A DNA stretch of 64,000 nucleotides from Ornithodoros turicata (GCF_037126465.1 NC_088204.1:74833807-74897806), one strand, 5' to 3'. Positions 24,308 to 35,628 are shown, numbered from the stretch's first letter. The notes: generated by a model not told the origin, from the sequence alone. Made by a program: numbers and translations.

Positions 24308-25061
24308 TGTGTGGAGCATGTGTGTGCCATGTCGGTTGCACCAGAGCCGTGTATTAAAAGGGAGTTTGGCCATTAATGGGACCTGCCCGTACTTGGTGCT
24401 CCACCCACTTTTTTTAGCTGTCTGACCAATCACGAGCCCAAAATACAATTCGTTATTAATCCCTGCTGGCGCTCGGAAAGCGCGCGAACATGACTGCTCG
24501 GCACCTGGAAAAAAAGTTGCCACGAAGTGACCACCCGAATTCGCTATTAGAGTAGGTCTCCTATGACCTACTCTGTGAACGTTGAGCAGAACCGCTTGTT
24601 GGAACAGACTGTCGGTATTGCACGTATTTCAATTTGAAACATAACAAGACGGGGTCAAGAATAGACAAAGGTGTGTGTATGAATAAATGTCTGTCGTGCA
24701 ATGCAAATTTTAGGCATCCGTAGCGTTTTTCTTGCTATTTTCTGGCGATCGCTGTCGTTACTAGGCCTAACAAGGACGACGAAACGCATTCATAAAACCT
24801 CGTAAACATCGATACTGCAGCGTAATTTAAAGGTGATTTCCAAGATTATTACAATAACATACATACATGCAGAATAAAATTAAAGTTATTGATGGAAATT
24901 CTTTGTCATGAAATTCCGAGCTGTTCCAAGTTACGCCGCCATTTTTGGGGAAATTTTCGGTGTCATGGCTTCTCCCATGCCAAACTGCGGCCAATGAAAA
25001 ACGCTGAAGTTTGATTGAGAGGGCGTCCAGTTATCATCATTCAACGAGTACGAGTTTTCGT
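24308..25061. other. No gene recognised
   Basis: Mixed sequence without supported coding or element boundaries. A short hairpin at about 24548-24572 pairs GAGTAGGTC with GACCTACTC. Confidence 0.4.
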
Positions 25062-25250
25062 GGGAACTGTTGCTGTCGTCTGCTACGATCAAAATTCAAA
25101 TTTTCATTATCCAATCACGATGGAAATCTCGCGGGCCGATGCGTAGCGCCCCTAGCGGACAGTGCGGACGGGCTCCTGCACTCTCCTGCATAGGAGGTGC
25201 CGATTATGACATGGTCGCTAAATCTAGTAGGTCGTGGTATGTACGCGCAT
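25062..25250 (+). repeat. Dispersed repeat family A, copy 2
   Basis: Counterpart of 9800-10030, with the same left edge containing TCGTCTGC (25076), the CGGGCCGATG word and the GCCGATTATGACATGGTCG/CTAGTAGGTCGTG right part. Confidence 0.65.
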
Positions 25251-27022
25251 TCACGATACAGTCTGATCACAAGACCGTCTGCTAACAAGATAGCATCTCT
25301 AAATTTTATCCCCATCCTATGTATACCAGCCATCACGCTATAACAAGGGGCGCGGTGAGATTCACACCTACCCATCTGTCTGCCGTCGTTAAAGCGCACT
25401 TCCGCATCCTCGTTAGCTTAAGTATAACAGCCGAATACCTCGTGCGATTGACAGCAACATAAAAACCACACCTGTCCCTTTCGAAGCAGACGGACGGCCT
25501 GCACGAGAAGCGTTATATCTCGCCCCCCTCCTTCCCTGGTCGTTTAGTGCTCGCTCGCAGACGACGACGTGCCTTTGTAGGGAGGGACCTGCGAACCCTT
25601 TAGCAGAACATAGCGTGCGCGTAGGGGTGCTTGAGAGGGGGGCTTAAAGGGGTCCGCCCCTGTGTGAAAGGAAGCGATTGACGCCGATCTCGGGTACGTT
25701 CACTTTCGACTGGTTCTTGATCTCTTCGTGTAAGCTAACGAGAGTGTTAGGGCGTTGTAGAAGTCAGTGAACTCATCGGCAGAGTGCGCCACTGGTATTC
25801 ATCCTCTGTTTGCGAAAGGATTGAGTGACGGATGGCGGTTTAAGCGAGTAGGTCGCCTTGCATGGACCGCTGTGTGGCATAAGGGCGTTGGACATCTTTG
25901 AAATGATTGCGTACGACAAATATCTCAACCACTTGTGTTTGTGACACAATGACGTACAAAAGATCACGCGGCAAAAAAATTGAGTTCGACTTGGTTGCCA
26001 ACGAAAGGGGAGAAAACGCCTGGAAGATGAAAATGGGCTCCTTTTTTGGGCATTTGTGCCAAACGCGTTGAGATGTGGTAGCTTTATAATGCCATGTCGT
26101 TTGCGGCGATTTTTGACCAAACTTTTTTGAAATCACTATTAAACCTTTAATTGAAAGTGTTTTCATGTTCTGTGAAATCGTTTGATTTTTGTTGTTGTTG
26201 TTTTACGTTGATATTGTGGTGGATACACAATTTTAGCCTACCGTAAATACAGTCCTTCGACCACGTGTTGCTGGTGTCACTGTCGCTCGGTCGGTCCAAA
26301 AAGCTCTCGCTTTAAAATGCAGTGTCCCGCAATCAACCTCAGAATATACAGAAAAATGGCTGTGATCTTTGTTCTGGGCCCCGTGGGAACCATGCTGTTC
26401 ATCCACGTTTGCATGAAATATACATATCTGCATGCCTACGTGCAAAAAGATTTCACTATACGAAACGCTTGTCTTGAAAAAAATTGTCTGTAACCACGAT
26501 AAGCTATCGTGTTGTATTTGACTGGATATCACGAAAGAACGATTAGAGATAATTACTGCTCAAGATTAGTAGAGAAAATTATAATGTTTATTTATTTTTA
26601 TTGTATTTATTTTACAGTACACCAAGGTCCTAATGGACATTACATGTGGGTGGGAATACAGTGGGAATTAAGAAAGGAATGTTTGCTATACACAGTCTTA
26701 TGCAATACCAAAGTGTGATAGAGCAGTGTACACAGTGTTACAAAAAACAATACAAAAACATGAATGCGTACATATAGAAAGTATAAATACAATAAAACTA
26801 CAGCACTGTATACATTGATGTGAATGGTGATCATGGTATAAGAGTGAGCGCTTAGTAGTGAGTATAAGAGTGCTTGCGGAAAGTACATTTTTTCGTCGAT
26901 GAGTGAGAGGTTAGTGGGGAGGTCATTCCAATCGATGGCAGTTTTCGATGACAGATTAATAGGCAGCAAATAATATCCCTTACCTAATTTACTTGTTTAT
27001 TTATTTATTTTCCTGTTCATAG
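25251..27022. other. No exon recognised upstream of the gene
   Basis: This interval may contain the first intron and perhaps the first exon of the gene at 27023. No exon could be chosen with confidence. Otherwise AT-rich, with one GCAGACGA word at 25557. Confidence 0.35.
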
Positions 27023-27464
27023 GTTCTCGACGTCACCATCCACAAGAACAGCAGCCGTGGCCTTGCTGTTGGCCACCTTGATAGTGACGTCACCCACCCC
27101 GGGTAGCGGCGCCGCTGGGGTAGTCGAATGGGCAGCGCAAGCGTCCGACTTTCTCGCCCCCTTGCGGTCTATGTGGAAACGTGCCTCCCTTCGTGACTCC
27201 CCCGTCTACTACGTCAGCACCTTCCTGCGACCCAAGCAACCCCCGAAGCCAGCGGCTGACATTTTCTCACCGCTTTTCAAGCTCCCCATTCAGTTTATGT
27301 CCAACGCGCGCCCTCTCGAGGTGAGTATCGGCATTATGTGGTCACGTTTCCCGATTGCCACATGGTATAGACCGGTGTTGCAGCGATGCCCTGCTCTTAG
27401 GACTTGGTGTATTTAATTCCACGGGCTACATTAATATTTATGCTCTTCATTTATCACTATATTA

Positions 27465-27524
<60 letters not shown>

Positions 27525-29315
27525 CTTAATATAATTAATTAAAACTGGCTTTCAAGGAAAAATCAATCTTTGCGTCCGGCAATAACCAGCTTCTCATATA
27601 TTTGTTTTAAGCCCTTAGTTCCTAATGCGGTTTATTGACACTGTCTCGCTTATCCTTGTACAAGTTATTGCTTACACTAAGTAGTCTAAATGTAATTGTT
27701 AAGAATACCGCTTTGCCTTTTTTACGTTTTATGCATTTAGTATTCGGAGCGGTAGTGCAATAACCCATTAAACCCTACAGTCTTAATCTATAAATATATG
27801 ATTAGGTTGAACAAAGTAATTACACGTTGTACTTTTATTCCTACGAACCGCCATGTATAGAGTCTGCATAACAGCCATTAATTTTGTCTTCCACCTGTCT
27901 TCTTCTTTCTGTCTTCTATTATTCGTACTCAAACATGGGGGCATAAAGGATAAATACTCTCGTCAATAATTCGACTTGATGGGAAATAACGCAGGCACTA
28001 ATTTCAACCCGCAGGTGAACCGCGATTTAGATGTTCCAGAAACGTAAGGACGGGTGTACTATTAAATTTCCCTTTATTCTAACCCATGCGTCCGTCTTAC
28101 GATCTTAAAATTTTGAAATTTTTTTTCAGAGTTGGGTGCGATTTCTTCGCAGTTAAGAGAAAGCAGTTACATTTTACTGCTTTCACGTGAATTCGTTTAA
28201 ATGCTATATAGCATACAATAGTCTCTGTTACCTTTATACGGCTATATGTTATACGGCTCTGCGGCCTATGTGGCTAATTCTTCATTATGAGTGCATTATG
28301 CACGCACTTGCGGTTCACGAGGATGTCTGTGCATGGAGGCGGAAGACATGAGGGAAATCTTAGGCTGTCCCCCAAAGCGGCAAAGCCAATTATAGAACAC
28401 GTCTGCACGACGAATGCCGCACGATCTACGACTATATAGATAGAGACCTGGGCAGGTACCGCAATCCTCTACAGAAGAGCCGGGAGAAGGGTTCATTTCT
28501 TCACACTTTACTTTTTACTACTTCACATTATTGGGGAGAGGAAATGACGTCATCTGCCTGCTTCTTGCATTGCCGACGACACCTAGATAATCAAAATCCA
28601 GTCCCATAACAGTCCGCCAATGACGACCATGCTTTCGGTGGCCGTGTCCATGGGTACGAGCCAATATCAGCCGCATGGAGAGTCACTGGTTGCCACATAA
28701 AGCCTGTATTCGAAATAGTCTGCGGCGATTGGCTCAAACAGACAACATCCCGACCCCTATACATGTCCACGTAAAATGAAGGAGCGTCAAGGAACCTTCC
28801 TTGAGACGAGGGAAGACAACGAACAGACATGTAGCAAGAAGATCCTGATTGCTTCATGCTTCAGACAGCTTCAGATTCGTGGAACCTAGCCCTCCCCTTC
28901 CAGTTTGTTTCGGTTTCAGCCTGTGTAGCAACGTCTTGATGACGTTTCCCGGGTATAGGTCTATTCTTTTTTACAAATGTTAGTCGGTGACATGATGAAT
29001 GTTGCAGTGACAATAACTCCCTTTAGTGAAGCAGAATTTTGCGTTAAATTTGCTCGGTTGAAACGTGGTGAAACCGGGCAATAGTACGATTTTCATATTT
29101 GACTGGCGGTTCTTCACTAACTCTTTCGTTTCGTTTTCTTTATCTTCCAACAGGTTGTTAAGGGACTCAGCAAGCAGACACTGACGAAGCCCTTCAACAA
29201 GAAGAATCTCTACCAAAACTCCAAGATGTTTTACCTGCCACTTAAGTTCCTGGCTAACGGAAAGCCCAACCGACGAGTCATCATCAAACCGCGATCGTTT
29301 TATTTGACAAGATAG
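27023..29315 (+). CDS. Small secreted basic protein, unknown family (two 3' exons)
   Basis: Exons 27023-27320 and 29154-29315. The first follows an acceptor (TTTTCCTGTTCATAG) and ends at GAG|GTGAGT. The second follows TTATCTTCCAACAG and ends in TAG at 29313-29315. The junction is in phase 0. Together they give 152 residues with GC-rich third codon positions. Residues 10-21 (AAVALLLATLIV) form a signal-peptide-like core followed by a Ser/Pro/Gly-rich stretch and a small-residue AAG. The rest is basic, rich in Phe, Pro, Leu and Lys, has no cysteine, and carries dibasic sites at about 52-53, 115-116 and 139-140. It is therefore probably secreted, perhaps a processed precursor. The first exon base is the third base of a split codon. 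If the upstream exon ended in AT, that codon would be the start ATG. The family is not recognised and no function is assigned. Confidence 0.7.
27321..29153 (+). other. Intron of the secreted-protein gene
   Basis: GT...AG intron of 1833 bp, AT-rich, with a (TTA)n microsatellite near its 5' part and one TGACGTCA at 28545. No nested element was recognised. Confidence 0.65.
27464..27525. repeat. (TTA)n microsatellite
   Basis: About twenty uninterrupted TTA/ATT units inside the intron. Confidence 0.95.
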
Positions 29316-31160
29316 AAGACATCACAAAGAAAACTACCCTCAAGTTTACAGGGGGATACAGCTCACAAGTTCCATTTTGTACAGCTACGCCGCATTCACT
29401 TGTGTGCGTTGTGCTTCGCAGGAATTCGTCTCTTCCTACGCGGCAGAAAGTAGATCCCAGTCGTTGGAGAATGCGGAGGGAATTTTTGTGCGCTAAACGA
29501 ACGCACTTGTATAACCAGCGGAACTCTGTCGGTGCGGCGTCCTCAGTGTCGTCTGCAACGTCGTCTGCTTCTACAACAGTGCTACGATCGGTGTTCACAG
29601 GAAGTGGACCCAATGACGTCAGGGTATTTCGGAGTTCATTCGTATAGCCGTCGCGTTCTGTTCTGCGCCACCGCGCATGTAGCTCCATCTCTTATGCGAG
29701 TTACTAAACATGGTTACTAGAATAAGATGCTTATGGGGCCGTCGTTCATACAGCACTCGCAGAAATTGCTTTAAGAATACGCCGACTTAAATGCTTCACA
29801 AGCAGAAAAAGCGACATAGCAAAGGAGCCGCGTTGCCGGCCGCGCACGTGACTCGTCTCCATAAAAGGTCGCGAGAAGCACGGTCGTGATTGGCGGACTC
29901 TTAACGACTATACATCACGTCGTTTAACGGTCTTTATTTTAGGTGGCGCTGTCAATGCTGATTTCCCAGCGGTTTCCCAGCATTTCCTGTTTATCGTACA
30001 GACGATTGTGAACTTACATGATCGAAGTTACCGTTCACCCATATTGGCCTTTTTTTATTTTAATTTTTCTTTTTCTACTCTCTCTCGCCTCCCTTCCCCT
30101 CTTTATTCGCAGCAGCTATATTGACGCTTTTTTTTTTTTCGTTTTTTACGACATGATCGAACATATTCGTGAGCGCTGTTAGCATCTTCCCCATTCCTAC
30201 TGGCTATGATTACGGTGAACTCTAAGAGCGGACTTCTGAGTGTGTGAAATGAACTGTGACGCCTATTGCGCCTATTTCGTCAAGGACACTTTAGACATAG
30301 TTTTTCTTTTTTCCTTGTGTTTTTAGTGCGGCTTCTTTTATCTTTTCTTTTCTTTTTTCTCTTCTTTTTACTCATCCAAACGGAAGACGGACCCTAATGT
30401 GCCTTGAGGAGAACGTGTTGTCCGCTTTCTTCTTCTTTTTTTTTTTTTTTTTTTCCTTATTGTTCAGTAAATGATTTTTTTTTTTTTTTTCGTTCCCGTT
30501 TTTACCCAGAGTGGTGCCATGAATGAAGTGCTAGCGCCTGTGTTTCGTTGATTGATTGATTGATGAATGTTGTGTGAGATTCGCAGTGCGGTTGCGAACA
30601 AGCTGCAAGAGTGTTTGATCGTTTGTTGAGATATGTTTCGCTTTTCAGAGGTTATTGCTTGCAGCACCAGCAATCAGATAACGCAGCGAGATTTGATTGG
30701 TTTAAACCACCTGCGAAGAGACTAGCAGCACCACTTCGATACTACTTATAGATATTATTACACTCAAATGGAGAGCTTGAATGCTTGATATCAAGGACGC
30801 TCAAGTATAATATGCGATGAACATAGCAGGAGCTCCTGCGGAAACTGCCCAGTCTGTAACGCCACCTATCGCGGCGAAGGCGAACTGGACCGTAGTTGTA
30901 CTTGGTCCAGCAGATGGCGCAACCTGTGTAATTAGTACAGAGAATGAGTTGGAACGGGTGAATAAGCGGGACTTTGACAAATTATTTTTCTGTTTTTTTA
31001 TACTTCTTTAGTTTCTGTAAAGTTCGATAAAATGCGTGATGTGTACATATTTCATCTCATGTCAGGAGTTCGAAGCTTTTTTGTGCCTTGTACATGTGCT
31101 GCCTTGTACAGAAGGTTTGAGTGAGCTTTTGATGTGATTACAGTTTATGTGAAATAAAAA
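29316..31160 (+). other. Possible long 3' UTR; otherwise no gene
   Basis: The first AATAAA I could find after the stop codon is at 31153-31158, so a 3' UTR of up to about 1.85 kb is possible. The interval also holds two TCGTCTGC words 12 bp apart (29549 and 29561), a TGACGTCA at 29614, a family B fragment at 29849-29930, poly-T tracts at 30433-30454 and 30476-30490, and a (TTGA)n stretch at about 30547-30563. Confidence 0.3.
29849..29930 (+). repeat. Dispersed repeat family B, right-part fragment
   Basis: The words CTCGTCTCCAT, GAAGCACGGTCG, GATTGGC and GACTCTTA occur in the same order as in 33808-33895. Confidence 0.45.
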
Positions 31161-31615
31161 AAAAACACTTCAAGGGTTACCACCAGTTTGGAATGTAAAT
31201 ACATTACCAAGGTAAGATTTGACTGGCCTTTTTTCTTCTTCTTCTTCGTTTGTGTTTGCTGCCGCGAAGCTGCCGCGAGTTTGAGTTCGTAATTTTTTTT
31301 TTTTTATTATTATTGAAAGATGATTGTTTTGTAGTTTTGAAGTGCCTAAAACTGACACGAAGCAAAGCTGTTTCCTTCTATGTACACGCGTTCTACATTT
31401 CTCCGTTGTGCTTGTGGGAAATAAACGATTTCGAAAGAAAATTGCTGAATATTTATCCCGTTGGGCATCTCTAACGGACGATCTTCTGATGAGTCTTTAG
31501 TGGAACCCCATATGATTATACGAATACCATTTGCACTACACATGCGCAGGTTCGTAATAAAAACACATTTGTGACGAGTTAATTTGTTATCTCGTTCATT
31601 AATTGAATATTAATA
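31161..31615. other. No gene recognised
   Basis: CTT repeat at 31226-31246 and poly-T at 31292-31304. AT-rich without a supported gene. Confidence 0.4.
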
Positions 31616-32444
31616 TACCGGGTGTTCATTTTTATCTGTTACACATTGTTAATAAAACAGCTGTGGAAGCTACACAGATTTTTTTGCAGGTGGGTTATGC
31701 GGCCCGTTATGTCAGAAAGCGTATCTAAGTACTGGATAACTAATTAACTAAGATTCAATAATTAACTTATACACTTACTTTAATTTTTTTGCAAAAGCGA
31801 GATAGCAGAACACGAGTCAGTCATTATTTAAATCAATCGTCCTCGTTAAATATCCTGAGACGAACGTGTACTTTGAGATATAAATTGCCTATAAATTGGA
31901 AACTTATAAACGAATTTAAACTAAAAGCTATACAAATGAGCCGAGACCAGAACAATACACTTCCCTAGCGCAATAAGAGCGGCAAGCATTCCACATCGGA
32001 AGGCTATTAGACAAGTTCAGAAAATCCCAGTGGTCTTTGCGCACGCATTGCATCATGGGCGCTTGCTGACGCAGGAACGAAGAATAATCCTTCACATTTC
32101 GCTTTCGCTGACCTTGACACGTCGTGGACAATGGACCGGTAGGGGAGAAATCGAAACAGTTTGGATGCCACCCGTTTCTTTTGTATTAGTAAACTCCCAC
32201 AGTTCAAGGCGACGCTAAGCACTCTGGGATTTTCTGAACTCGTCTAATTTTGCCCGAAAGCACCTAATTAAAGAGATTAATTAATGAATTTTAGGTAATT
32301 AGTAGTCCTGTACTTAGGTACACTTTTCAACAGGACACGCGCCTGGCCGCGTAACTCATCTACAAAAGCGGCATCTGTGTAGCTTCCATAGCTTTTTTTT
32401 TTATAAACAAAAAATCTGTAACGAATAAAACTAAACACCCTGTA
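31616..32444. mobile_element. Mariner-type non-autonomous element with long inverted arms
   Basis: The left end reads CCGGGTGTTCATTTTTATCTG and the right end the complement of CAGGGTGTTTAGTTTTATTC, each flanked by TA. The inverted match continues with gaps through AGCTGTGGAAGCTACACAGAT, a TAAGTAC block, and again near the centre (TTCAGAAAATCCCAG at about 32016 against CTGGGATTTTCTGAA at about 32224). The whole 829 bp is one long imperfect palindrome. No transposase is encoded. Confidence 0.75.
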
Positions 32445-32691
32445 CAATTACTATACTGCACGAAGTATTAACTGTAGGGTGTGTGCAGGAAAAGTAGCCC
32501 CACATTTTCTCACATAGCGTGTTCCCTGCATACCGTACGAATTTCCGGCGGCGCACGATGACGTATTTATGCCGTAGAAATTAACAACAACAACCACAAA
32601 AATAAATAAAACAAAAAAAAATTGTGGCAACCAAACCCTGCGTAACAAAGTCGTTAGCCACGCGGACTTTGTTCCGCGTATTTCCAATGGG

Positions 32692-32836
32692 TGGTGGTGG
32701 TGGTGGTGGTGGTGGTGAAAGGGCTTGCCGTTGTCGGCCTCACGTATGTGGGCAACGTCACGACTGACGCCCTGGTGGAATGTGCGTCCTGGGCCGACTT
32801 CTAAGGGAACTGTGCCGACATATGTCTGAGAGTGTC
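32692..32836 (-). mobile_element. 5'-truncated SINE with 13-bp target duplication
   Basis: TATTTCCAATGGG occurs at 32679-32691 and again at 32837-32849. The intact MITE copy has it once (complement at about 35931-35943). Between them, on the minus strand, lies the Ruka-like body word AAGTCGGCCCAGGACGC and a (CCA)n 3' tail. Confidence 0.8.
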
Positions 32837-33034
32837 TATTTCCAATGGGACATTACAGTGCAGCACAGTTGCGTCGCCCAACCGCTGGGGGTGCCACCTA
32901 TGCAGAAACCGAAACGAAATCTGGCGCGCCTAGCCGTAGCTAGACGCAACTGTTCCCTGACCAGCATATTGACTTCTGCATATGCAATGGCTGTCCAGCG
33001 AAACACGATTGGGGCGCGCCAAAGCATAGCCTGC

Positions 33035-33154
33035 TAGGGTGCCTCTATACTTGCGCCCTCTTTGCAAAGAGGGCGCAAGTAGCACAAGTATCGCAGACAC
33101 ACGGGTCCCAATCGCAGATCCCAATACACGGCTCTGAAGTATCGAGGCACCCTA
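33035..33154. mobile_element. Small MITE with GGGTGCCTC termini
   Basis: The ends TAGGGTGCCTCTATACTT and the complement of TAGGGTGCCTCGATACTTC are flanked by TA. Near the left lies a perfect hairpin pairing TTGCGCCCTCTTTG with its complement (33051-33080). Confidence 0.7.
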
Positions 33155-33213
33155 CAGCCAGCCAGCAGCGCCATATTGGCGCCATCTATTGAATATGTAG
33201 GGAACTTTCTTCG

Positions 33214-33285
33214 TGAGAGAACTGTTGTTCTGAGGCTGGAACAACATAGAACGGACAAATACATACAAAGCCCCAATGTGCCATT
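33214..33285 (-). mobile_element. Fragment of tRNA-Ala-like SINE (3' part)
   Basis: GTTCTGAGGCTGGAACAACA, then ACGGACAAATACATACAAAG, matches the 3' part of the SINE at 42191-42441. The tRNA head is absent. Confidence 0.6.
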
Positions 33286-33498
33286 CTTTCATCGAACTTT
33301 CTTCGGCACCGTCAGGGTCACAGAGCATGCGCGGAAGCGTTGTGAAGGTCTATTCGGGGTGCACGGTGAGCAACGTTTGCATGGATAACTTTTTTGTTGC
33401 CCGAGTTTGGTTACCACAATTTTTTTTTTATGGATTTCATCGCATCAGGGCGTCATCGTGCGCCAAAGGAAGTTCGTACGGTAAGCAGGGAACGCGGT

Positions 33499-33940
33499 CA
33501 ACGCCACCTAGATGCAGAAGGCCTGCTTAATGCCTCCTCTCCCTCCTTCGCTACGTGGACCAATATAGTCAGAATTCGTCTGCTACAGCGATTCGCCATT
33601 CAGCCAATAGAAGAACTCGCAAATGATTGCAGCTCATTTCGCAAACTTATAGTACCTATACACTGAAAGTGAAACACGCTTTATGGAAAATCAGTCTTGA
33701 GAAAAATATGGGACCGTTTTGCGCTATATTTTGTTTTCCCATTTAGCACGCGGGGACGTTCATTACTCGCAGACGACAGTGGCTGCTCATGCGGCTGACG
33801 TTGGCTCGTCTCCATGGCTATACCGCTGAAAGCACGTTCGCGATTGGCTACGGCGGTTGAAAACACGATCCTCATTGGCTGACTCTTAGTTGTTACGTCA
33901 CGGCGACGAATAAGCAGGCTTTCTCTATCTAGATGGCGTT
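33499..33940 (+). repeat. Dispersed repeat family B, copy 2
   Basis: Counterpart of 13129-13548, with the same order of shared words and the same two GCAGACGA/TCGTCTGC positions (33576 and 33769). It starts within a few bases of where the older MITE breaks off. Confidence 0.65.
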
Positions 33941-34245
33941 GACGCGGTACGTGCGTAAATGTGCGGCTACTTTTTCTGCACACACACAGTATGTCAGTAG
34001 TGAATTAAGTGTTACAGATATTATATGTGCAGCATCGCTACATTGACACACACTTTTTTTAACGTAATTTTCTGTGCCAGTGAAGAGCCAGACACAACAT
34101 ATTTGCACAAATATTGCATAATGCTAGGCGTGCCTTCCTCACCGGTTTGTCGCAGCGTTTTAGACTGCGTCGAGAGAGGAAAGTTTTGTAACTTACAGCC
34201 AGCCATTTCGTTGGCCTATTCACGCCAAGCAATGCTATTGAACCC

Positions 34246-34476
34246 ATGAATTCTGCGCTGGACGCACGGCCCGCCCCTTTGCAGCGTGCGGCCAAATCAA
34301 CGAGCAAATTGCTCATTAACGTAAAGCTGGAGAGTTTCGAGGGGCTGGGGCACAACGCCCTGCGCAAACGCTTCAGACTGTGGGGGTACTCGGCTCCTTT
34401 CATGCACAGAAACTGGACAGGGTGTCTGGAATTCCGTGTATTGAGGGAAATTTTTACAGGCGTTGCACACTCTTAA
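34246..34476 (+). other. Possible coding fragment, orientation unsettled
   Basis: The plus frame encodes 76 residues (MNSALDARPAPL...; central ESFEGLGHNALRKRF) with GC-rich third positions that look coding. Its stop codon lies inside the MITE beginning at 34468. The opposite strand is also open (34403-34059) and ends against a good donor word, GCT|GTAAGT, at about 34191-34196. No family is recognised in either frame. It could be an exon, a pseudogene or part of a transposon. Confidence 0.25.
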
Positions 34477-34715
34477 AAATGAACTTCACTGCATAGCACG
34501 CTCTTAGCCAACCATAATCTCGAATGATATCGTTATCTGCCCTGATTTGTTGAAAACGGGAGGGTACGCCTTTTTTGTGACACTTATGCTGTTCATATTT
34601 GTCACAAAAAAGGCGTACGCCTCCCGTTTTCAACCAATCAGGTCAGATAACGATATCATTCGAGATTATGGTTGGCTAGGAGCGTGCTATGAGGTGAAGT
34701 TCATTTTTAAGAGTG
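34468..34715. mobile_element. Near-perfect palindromic MITE
   Basis: The termini CACTCTTAAAAATGAACTTC and exact complement continue as arms of about 110 bp with very few mismatches, including CCAACCATAATCTCGAATGA and AAAACGGGAGG. The loop is about 25 bp. The low arm divergence suggests a recent insertion. Confidence 0.85.
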
Positions 34716-34851
34716 CATGTTCGCACGCATGAAGCACGCGATTCTTAGGATATCCCACCGAAGCGTTCGTCTTGAGTTTCAGCTAGATATACTTATCGGC
34801 GGGGACCTGATCCCTCTGGGAATGTCCGGGGGGGGGGGGGGGGCTCAGCCC

Positions 34852-35473
34852 TTAAAGGGACTATGAAACGATTTTTTTCTTCGTTTCGTTCGAAAGAAGA
34901 CATTTTTCTGAGTCTAGAACCGAAATTTTACTTTCGTCGCGCGAGCGGATTTCTCGGGAGCGAATTTAAACGGAGCGGCGAAGGGAGGACAGCTGGCGCC
35001 GCGCCGTGACGAGCTGCCGAGCGGAGACACAACGGGTAACTTGACGCGACCACAGCCGGCTCAGCTACACGTCATCGTGACGTGTTGCCGAGCCGAGGAA
35101 TCCCGCCAGGAGCATGCGCCGTAGGATCCCGCGTATGCGTTCATCGGGAGTGGAAATCTCCATGACAGCAGCTTTCGCGCGATCGGCAGATTTCGGCAGT
35201 GGCGGCAGCCACAGCGCGAGCTCGGCATTACTTGCCATTGTGCAACACCAGTGACGTAACGGGGAACCGAAGAGCGGTCCGTACAGTTACACCATCGGCA
35301 GGGAAATATGCGCGGGAGAGGAGGAACGCGGAAGAGACATTTCCAGCGCGCGCTCCTCGCAGAGTGGAGCGATTTCGTCCGGAAAAATTTGTGGCGTATT
35401 AGTTTCTCTGCGGGAAGAACAGTTTCCATCGAAAAAAAGTATGGGGGTTCGGGAAATTTCATAGTCCCTTTAA
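34852..35473. mobile_element. TTAA-flanked non-autonomous DNA element
   Basis: TTAA followed by AGGGACTATGAAA on the left is matched by TTTCATAGTCCCT followed by TTAA on the right. A TTAA duplication is the hallmark of piggyBac-type elements, so that superfamily is plausible. The 600-bp GC-rich interior has no transposase. Confidence 0.6.
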
Positions 35474-35628
35474 GCTTGCTGCATCTAGTGATGCACCCCG
35501 TTGCTGCACCACGCTGCACCACATTGCTGAATCTAGGGATGGAGGTACGAACACGAAACAAATTAAGTAGAATATTTTTTTTTCTTGCCTTCTTCTTTTC
35601 CTTGAGCAGTCCGACAAATTTATATATA

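Larger units (their letters stand above)
32475..33497. mobile_element. MITE of the GTAGCCCCAC family, split by later insertions
   Basis: The left end TAGGGTGTGTGCAGGAAAAG, then TAGCCCCAC, matches the inverted right end of the intact copy at 35629-36107. The interior follows that copy in reverse orientation up to about 32985 and again from about 33355 to 33497. A SINE (32692-32836) and a block of about 370 bp containing another MITE (33035-33154) interrupt it. The far terminus is missing, replaced by repeat family B starting at 33499. Confidence 0.7.
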
